From positions 1-9,225 of the forward strand of contig DCIW01000007.1 of the NCBI GenBank assembly GCA_002317225.1: a stretch of 9,225 nt of DNA. The letters run 5' to 3'. The notes below the pieces were generated by a model. It did not search any database and had not been told where the DNA came from. It saw nothing but the letters and a program-made list of their open reading frames with translations. Position 1 is the first letter of the stretch, and each line of letters begins with the position of its first letter. The position numbers and the translations under genes are program-made. This stretch comes from Prevotellaceae bacterium UBA1716 (GTDB taxonomy: Bacteria; Bacteroidota; Bacteroidia; Bacteroidales; Bacteroidaceae). Shown piece after piece: positions 4,875-9,225 of the stretch.

Positions 4875-7076
4875 TTACTTTATCATGACCTTTTTGCCAT
4901 TGATGATATACACTCCATTAGGCAAATCGGCATCATTAGGGAGCTGACGACCCGATAAGTCGTATATGCCCTCACGCAAAACTGATGGCTGGTGGATAGC
5001 AAACACATCGGTAGGGATATCTTTTACATAGAAAGTACGCGAAATCGAGACACTCCACTCAGGCGAACCCTTGCTGATAGCACGGATAGTGATGGTGTTT
5101 CCATTGTTCCAATCATATCCCGAAAGCAGATTCGTGCCCGCAACATATTTGCTCGCAGTAACGCCTTTGTGACCCGTAGTGGACGAATACCAAACGTATG
5201 GTTCGCTTCCGTCAATGGTGAAGTATGTAGTGGAGAGGATTCGCAAAGTGATTATATCATTATAAGATATGGTGTCGATGTCCTCATTTATCTTTCCGTT
5301 GATACGAACAACAGGTTTTTCTACATCTGTGTACCATCCTTCAGCCCTGAACTGACTGAGAAGCGTATCTGTTCGTGCTGGGAAATACTCCTCCTTCAGT
5401 CGATTGCGCTCCTTGGTATATCTGCCCGCAACGGTATAAAGTTCGCCCATCGAAGTGTATTGGTGCACATCACGACGATAATCGCCCCAACGAGCAGCCT
5501 CATCATAGAGAGGAGTCTTGATGACATTGTAAAGGCTGTCCCACACCTCGACCGCACCTTCAGGAGTGAGCAAGCCTCCAGGAGTCTGCAGATGCTTATG
5601 TACACGGTCGTAGAAACGCTGTCGGAAACCGCGATTCTCCATCAGATAATGGAAAATGCATGTAGGATTTCCGGAATTATTAGTGCTGAGAACATTCTTT
5701 TTCACATCGTCAAAGATAATCTCAGAGTCCCAACAAATGAACTTGAAACCCTCATCACCCTTCACACGATTGCGGTAGGCAAGCCAATTGTGATGGTCCC
5801 AATCGGAATTAGCACCATAGTAGTTGATGAGCATATAATCGATGAAATTGTCCACATCGAGCAAGGGTTCATACTCTTCGCTCGGAGTGCCATCGGTATT
5901 GAGTCCGAGAAGGCGAGCATACGATGAAGGCGTGTTCGAAGCCTTTGCAGCAAGATTGACCATCTCACGCCATTTGTCGATAGTGCCATCACCAGGAACG
6001 ACATACTGACCGCCCACTTCCTCAACCTTGATGACATCATAATCCTCCTTATCACCACCAAAATTGGACGAGCACCAATAGTCGTCAATTCGTTCTGCAA
6101 TATTGTAAACTCCCCAATACATTCCGTTTATATATACATGTACATATTGCCCACGCGATGAAGGATGTCCCATCAACAACTGCACATTTCTTGCCCACAT
6201 ATCTCGTGTGTATTGGGCACGCTTGCGGTTGCCCGAGTCCCAATGCTGCCATGCATTACCAAACATGCAACGAAGGATAAACTGGTCGAACTTCTTAGGT
6301 CCTTCTTCACCAAAAATACGATACTTGAGTTTGCTTGGACCAAACTTGCTCTTGAACATGATACGGAGCGAATGCTTTGGGTTCTTCTCGGCAAGTCGGC
6401 TATGTCCACCATGAATCTTCACACCACAATCAACCGTAAGATCATGCTCCTGAGCTCCACCGAAAAGTTCCATCGAGATAGGACGTTCCCAGTCGCGACC
6501 TTCGGAGTTTCCCACAGGAGCACCCGTGTAGATGTATATTCCACCCGTTTCTTCATCATAATCATGGTTGAAGAAATTATCCTTATCAGTTACGATTGAG
6601 AGTGTAGGAATAGCAGTGAGACCTGCCGCAATCTTATCCTTGAGTGTAGCATCTTCGGTCATCTCAGGATCCATCTCATAGTCGGCAATCGCATCTCCAT
6701 AGATGCTGCTGTATGGTCCCCACATATCAGGATAACCTTCGGGCGAATTGCCCTGGCTAAGCACATCGTTAGCGAAGAGATAGGTTGCAGTCGTAACCTC
6801 CGAAGCAACGGTATCTGCCTGTATGATAGCAGCACGGAGAATGGTGTTATGCTTAATTTGAATTGCTGAACGATAACTTGGACTCTTAGTTGTTGGAACA
6901 GTTCCATCAAGTGTATATCTTATAGTCTGACCCGTAGCAAGTTCGCCTTCGCTGAGCGACATAGTCAGAGAGAAAGGTTTGTCAACAAAGCCATGTGCAC
7001 GATTGAACACCACAGTTTGGGCCATGGTGTTCAACGTGCAGCAAAATGCAATAGTAATTTTAATCAGTAGTTTCAT
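4875..7076 (-). CDS. Secreted CotH kinase family protein with chitobiase-type domains
   Basis: This 733-residue protein has a clear signal peptide (MKLLIKITIAFCCTLNTMAQ, cleavage near residue 19). Residues about 50-100 match a chitobiase/beta-hexosaminidase C-terminal-type domain (IRYTLDGTVPTTKSP). The CotH kinase domain spans about 150-565: GVKIHGGHSR (218-227), KHSLRIMF (234-241), YINGMYWGVYNIAERIDDYW (315-334), DNFIDYMLINYYGANSDWDH (409-428) and FKFICWDSE (445-452). These hold the basic and acidic residues expected for an atypical kinase fold that, in Bacillus CotH, phosphorylates coat proteins; its target here is unknown. A second chitobiase-type domain covers about 600-685 (YFTIDGSEP). 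The tail (703-733, GIYDLSGRQL ... LPNGVYIINGKKVMIK) resembles a type IX secretion sorting domain, suggesting export to the cell surface or medium. It is a single gene with its own -7 box upstream and an unrelated repeat region downstream. The ATG is chosen because the signal peptide begins directly there. Confidence 0.88.
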   Translation of the reverse strand: MKLLIKITIAFCCTLNTMAQTVVFNRAHGFVDKPFSLTMSLSEGELATGQTIRYTLDGTVPTTKSPSYRSAIQIKHNTILRAAIIQADTVASEVTTATYLFANDVLSQGNSPEGYPDMWGPYSSIYGDAIADYEMDPEMTEDATLKDKIAAGLTAIPTLSIVTDKDNFFNHDYDEETGGIYIYTGAPVGNSEGRDWERPISMELFGGAQEHDLTVDCGVKIHGGHSRLAEKNPKHSLRIMFKSKFGPSKLKYRIFGEEGPKKFDQFILRCMFGNAWQHWDSGNRKRAQYTRDMWARNVQLLMGHPSSRGQYVHVYINGMYWGVYNIAERIDDYWCSSNFGGDKEDYDVIKVEEVGGQYVVPGDGTIDKWREMVNLAAKASNTPSSYARLLGLNTDGTPSEEYEPLLDVDNFIDYMLINYYGANSDWDHHNWLAYRNRVKGDEGFKFICWDSEIIFDDVKKNVLSTNNSGNPTCIFHYLMENRGFRQRFYDRVHKHLQTPGGLLTPEGAVEVWDSLYNVIKTPLYDEAARWGDYRRDVHQYTSMGELYTVAGRYTKERNRLKEEYFPARTDTLLSQFRAEGWYTDVEKPVVRINGKINEDIDTISYNDIITLRILSTTYFTIDGSEPYVWYSSTTGHKGVTASKYVAGTNLLSGYDWNNGNTITIRAISKGSPEWSVSISRTFYVKDIPTDVFAIHQPSVLREGIYDLSGRQLPNDADLPNGVYIINGKKVMIK

Positions 7077-7110
7077 TTTTCACAATAAGTGGTCCAATTG
7101 TTTCTGGTTG

Positions 7111-7118
7111 CAAAATTA
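7111..7118 (-). promoter_or_regulatory. Probable -7 box for the CotH-family gene
   Basis: The minus strand reads TAATTTTG, a full match to TAnnTTTG, 34 bases upstream of the CotH-family ATG. A TTG at the -33 position is not present at 19-21 bases spacing; that stretch is A/T-only. The start site would fall near 7104, giving a short leader. Confidence 0.5.
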
Positions 7119-7254
7119 CTACTCTTATCTTATTATTATTTATTATGAAGTTACATTATTTTACTATCATGAAACATTTTCGACTGAAAATCAATATATT
7201 TACAAAACGAAAAAAAATGCAACATGAGAGTAAATGCATCTTGCAAATAGTGCG

Positions 7255-7262
7255 TACCTTTG
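7255..7262 (+). promoter_or_regulatory. Plus-strand -7 box (TACCTTTG) facing away from the CotH-family gene
   Basis: TACCTTTG followed by CATC is a strong match to the Bacteroidetes -7 element. The -33 region lacks an obvious TTG at the expected spacing; a TTG at 7241-7243 is too close. No gene lies on the plus strand downstream within the window, so this box either drives a non-coding transcript or is a chance match in A/T-rich DNA. Confidence 0.4.
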
Positions 7263-7268
7263 CATCGG

Positions 7269-7433
7269 AAAAAGGAAGAAGTAAGATGATAATCTAATTA
7301 TCCCATAGATAACAAACACAAAACAATAATAAGAAGTACAAGTTTTCTCATAAAGAATTAATAAGACAATAAGTTATGTTTATAGTATTAAAAAGCGGAA
7401 AGCTCCTCTTCGTGATGAAGGGGAGCTTTTGTA
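7269..7433 (+). ncRNA. Candidate small RNA ending at the 7399-7430 hairpin
   Basis: A transcript starting just after the TACCTTTG box at 7255-7262 and ending at the hairpin terminator would be about 160 bases. The body is A-rich and mostly unstructured by eye. An ATG at 7286 is closed by a stop after three codons. The one at 7376 opens a frame that runs through the terminator and then antisense into the AraC-coding part of the sensor gene, so neither looks like a gene. I do not recognise a known RNA family. It could instead be the leftover leader of a lost gene. Confidence 0.3.
7391..7430. terminator. Bidirectional hairpin terminator after the hybrid sensor gene
   Basis: The arms 7399-7411 and 7417-7429 pair over 13 positions with one G-T wobble, around the five-base loop GTGAT. 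On the minus strand the stem is followed by CCGC and five T residues, 38 bases or more after the sensor gene stop, which fits an intrinsic terminator for that gene. On the plus strand it is followed by only four T residues (the last three or so within the stem edge) and a T-rich stretch, so it may also stop the candidate plus-strand transcript. Confidence 0.75.
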
Positions 7434-7467
7434 TTGTATCAATAGTTTTGAGTGAGAATAATTTCAA

Positions 7468-9225
7468 TTATTCATTTCCTTCTCCAATATTCTTCTTCAT
7501 CCACTCGGTAGGAGTGATGCCATACAAAGCCTTGAAGCTTGTAGAGAACGAAGACACGGTCTTGAAACCGCAAGCGATGCTGACACCTGTGATGTCCATC
7601 TTCTTCTTTGAGAGAAGGCGGGCAGCCTCCTTGAGACGCACATATTTCATATATTCGCGAGGGCCCTGACCTGTGAGGTCCTTCATCTTACGATAGAAGT
7701 GTACGCGAGATATACCAACCTTGTCGGCAATCATTTCTACAGAGAGTTCGTCGTTATCGATATTATCGTTGATAACCTTCATCACACGCTTCAAGAACTG
7801 CTCATCTGGCGATTCTATCTCAATCTGCTCAGTCTCTTCCTGCTGAACCTTTTCGCCCTTGAAGCGCCCCTTGAGAAGAAGGCGGTTGCGGAGCAAACCA
7901 AGTGCGGTAGACTGAAGCACATCGATATTGAATGGCTTTGAAATATAAGCATCAGCACCATTAGTAATACCTACGATACGGTCTGCATCACTTCCGAGAG
8001 CAGTCATAAGGAGGATTGGAATGTGGTTAGTGTTGAAGTTCGACTTCACCTTCTGGCAGAGTGTGAGACCATCCATCACAGGCATCATGATATCAGAGAT
8101 GATAAGATCCGACTCATTTGGATGGGCAACGATATAGTCCCAAGCCTTCTGACCATCAATAAACTCGTGAACCTTAAAGTCGCGTGAAAGTTCGGAAGAT
8201 ACATACTCACGGATAGAAGCATCGTCCTCAACAAGTATGAGATGTCCCTCTCCTCTCTTCGCATCTGCAATAGTTGCAAAAGGAGTCATTTCATCTTTAT
8301 GTGTTTCTGCCACATTCTCCACGATTGGTTCGGCAACAGGAACATTTGATATGTCGGCAGGACGAAGCGGGCATTCGATAACGAACTGAGAACCCTTTCC
8401 TTCAGGATTGTCCACAACCTTGATGCTACCTTTGTGCAAGCGAACAAGCATCGAAGTGAGATTGAGTCCGATTCCCGTACCAATATATCCATTCTTATGC
8501 GAAGCAGAATAGAATCTATCAAATACCTTCTTCTTCTCACCATCACTAATTCCACATCCAGTATCAGTAACCTTGATTACGAATTTATCTGTGAGATTCT
8601 CCTCACCCTCAACAGATACAGCACTTGCGCCTTGAGGGGCAGTCAACTGCAAAGTGACCTTTCCACCATCAGGAGTGAACTTAAAGGCATTTGAAAGAAG
8701 ATTCATCACCATCTTGTCCACATTCTCAGGGTCGACAATAGCGGTGAGACTCGAAATATCATCATGCTCGAAGGCATACTCTATGTTGTGTCCTTGTGCC
8801 TTTCCGCTGAACACTTCAAAGATATTCTGAAGCAAGGACACAAGTTCAACCTTGTGGTAATCGAGCTGGTACTTGCCTTGTTCAATCTTTCGTACATCCA
8901 TCATCTGATTGATAAGACGAAGAATACGGTTGGAGTTCTGCTTGATAAGATTATAGTTGTGCTGTCGTTCCTCATCCTTATCTGTGCGGATAAGTCTTTC
9001 GAGCGGAGCAAGGATGAGAGTCATCGGAGTACGTATCTCATGACTTATATTCATGAAGAACTGAATTCTCGCCTCGTTAATCTCCTGCTGCTGACGATGT
9101 CGAGCAAGAATTTTGCGTGCTCTCACCTGACGATGAACATAGAGATAAGCCAGATAGCAAAGAAGGGCAAAGAGAAGGAAATAGATGATTTGTGCCCACC
9201 ACGAAGCATACCACGCTGGATGGAT
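7468..9225 (-). CDS. Hybrid two-component system sensor/regulator (HTCS), C-terminal part
   Basis: The frame stays open to the window edge, so the N-terminal sensor is cut off; 585 residues are visible. The first residues (HPAWYASWWAQ) match the end of a Y_Y_Y domain, the last part of the periplasmic beta-propeller sensor of this family. A membrane helix follows (visible residues about 10-29). HisKA has the phospho-accepting His62 in FMNISHEIRTP. The HATPase has the N box (LLSNAFKF, about 176-183), G1 (DTGCGIS, about 221) and G2 (GTGIGLNL, about 249). The receiver (about 328-445) has acidic residues 333-335, the phospho-acceptor Asp378 in IISDIMMP, Thr408 and Lys430. The AraC-type DNA-binding domain fills about 478-578 (LSVEMIADKVGISRVHFYRK, CGFKTVSSFSTSFKALYGI). 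All signalling residues are present, so the protein appears active. Such proteins sense polysaccharide breakdown products and switch on nearby utilisation genes; no SusC/SusD pair is in view, so its target lies elsewhere or beyond the edge. A GTG at 9124-9126 is internal, not a start. Confidence 0.93.
   Translation of the reverse strand: MHPAWYASWWAQIIYFLLFALLCYLAYLYVHRQVRARKILARHRQQQEINEARIQFFMNISHEIRTPMTLILAPLERLIRTDKDEERQHNYNLIKQNSNRILRLINQMMDVRKIEQGKYQLDYHKVELVSLLQNIFEVFSGKAQGHNIEYAFEHDDISSLTAIVDPENVDKMVMNLLSNAFKFTPDGGKVTLQLTAPQGASAVSVEGEENLTDKFVIKVTDTGCGISDGEKKKVFDRFYSASHKNGYIGTGIGLNLTSMLVRLHKGSIKVVDNPEGKGSQFVIECPLRPADISNVPVAEPIVENVAETHKDEMTPFATIADAKRGEGHLILVEDDASIREYVSSELSRDFKVHEFIDGQKAWDYIVAHPNESDLIISDIMMPVMDGLTLCQKVKSNFNTNHIPILLMTALGSDADRIVGITNGADAYISKPFNIDVLQSTALGLLRNRLLLKGRFKGEKVQQEETEQIEIESPDEQFLKRVMKVINDNIDNDELSVEMIADKVGISRVHFYRKMKDLTGQGPREYMKYVRLKEAARLLSKKKMDITGVSIACGFKTVSSFSTSFKALYGITPTEWMKKNIGEGNE

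Noticed and set aside
4648..4947. Plus-strand frame of 99 codons with WGQN and FCPQ motifs
   Set aside because: The motifs are translations of the GGGGGCAAA-type repeats, the frame overlaps the end of the CotH-family gene, and no promoter of the TAnnTTTG type is upstream.
7376..7669. Plus-strand frame of 97 codons after the candidate small RNA start
   Set aside because: It runs through the terminator hairpin and then antisense to the AraC domain of the sensor gene.
9124..9126. GTG as the start of the sensor gene
   Set aside because: The frame continues upstream through a membrane helix and the end of the Y_Y_Y domain to the window edge, so this codon is an internal valine.

Overview
The window looks like Bacteroidales chromosome, most likely Prevotella or a close relative. 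The evidence is a hybrid two-component sensor with an AraC output, a C-terminal tail of the type IX secretion kind, -7 boxes of the form TAnnTTTG, starts without Shine-Dalgarno sequences, and close protein resemblance to Bacteroidales families. All five protein genes lie on the minus strand. The two outer ones run off the window.

Layout, following transcription from high to low coordinates. (1) 9225-7468: the C-terminal part of a hybrid two-component system protein (end of the periplasmic sensor, one membrane helix, HisKA, HATPase, receiver, AraC domain). It ends at a strong hairpin terminator near 7391-7430. (2) 7467-7077: a gene-poor gap with that terminator, a -7 box for the next gene, and a separate plus-strand -7 box that would start a transcript of about 160 nt ending at the same hairpin. 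This is a candidate small RNA with no convincing reading frame. (3) 7076-4875: a secreted CotH-kinase-family protein with chitobiase-type domains on both sides and a sorting-type tail. (4) 4874-4331: a 544-base gap with two kinds of repeat, an inverted set of GGGGGCAAA-type motifs and a 22-23 bp degenerate tandem repeat, followed by a consensus-quality promoter. (5) From that promoter, an apparent operon: a U32-family protein (TrhP-like tRNA hydroxylation factor), then 2 bases later a large exported MG2-domain protein with a TonB-plug-like C-terminal region, then 27 bases later the start of a nucleoside:H+ symporter family transporter.

The most unusual feature is a 24-base GC-rich hairpin sequence inserted in frame in two unrelated, adjacent genes (U32 and MG2). 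In both it encodes APQPPKGE, and the copies differ only at two synonymous positions. It looks like a small mobile or repetitive element that is tolerated inside coding sequence. The repeat-rich gap at 4479-4861 is the second candidate for undescribed biology. The protein genes themselves belong to known families. I see no defence system, CRISPR array, rRNA, tRNA or insertion sequence.
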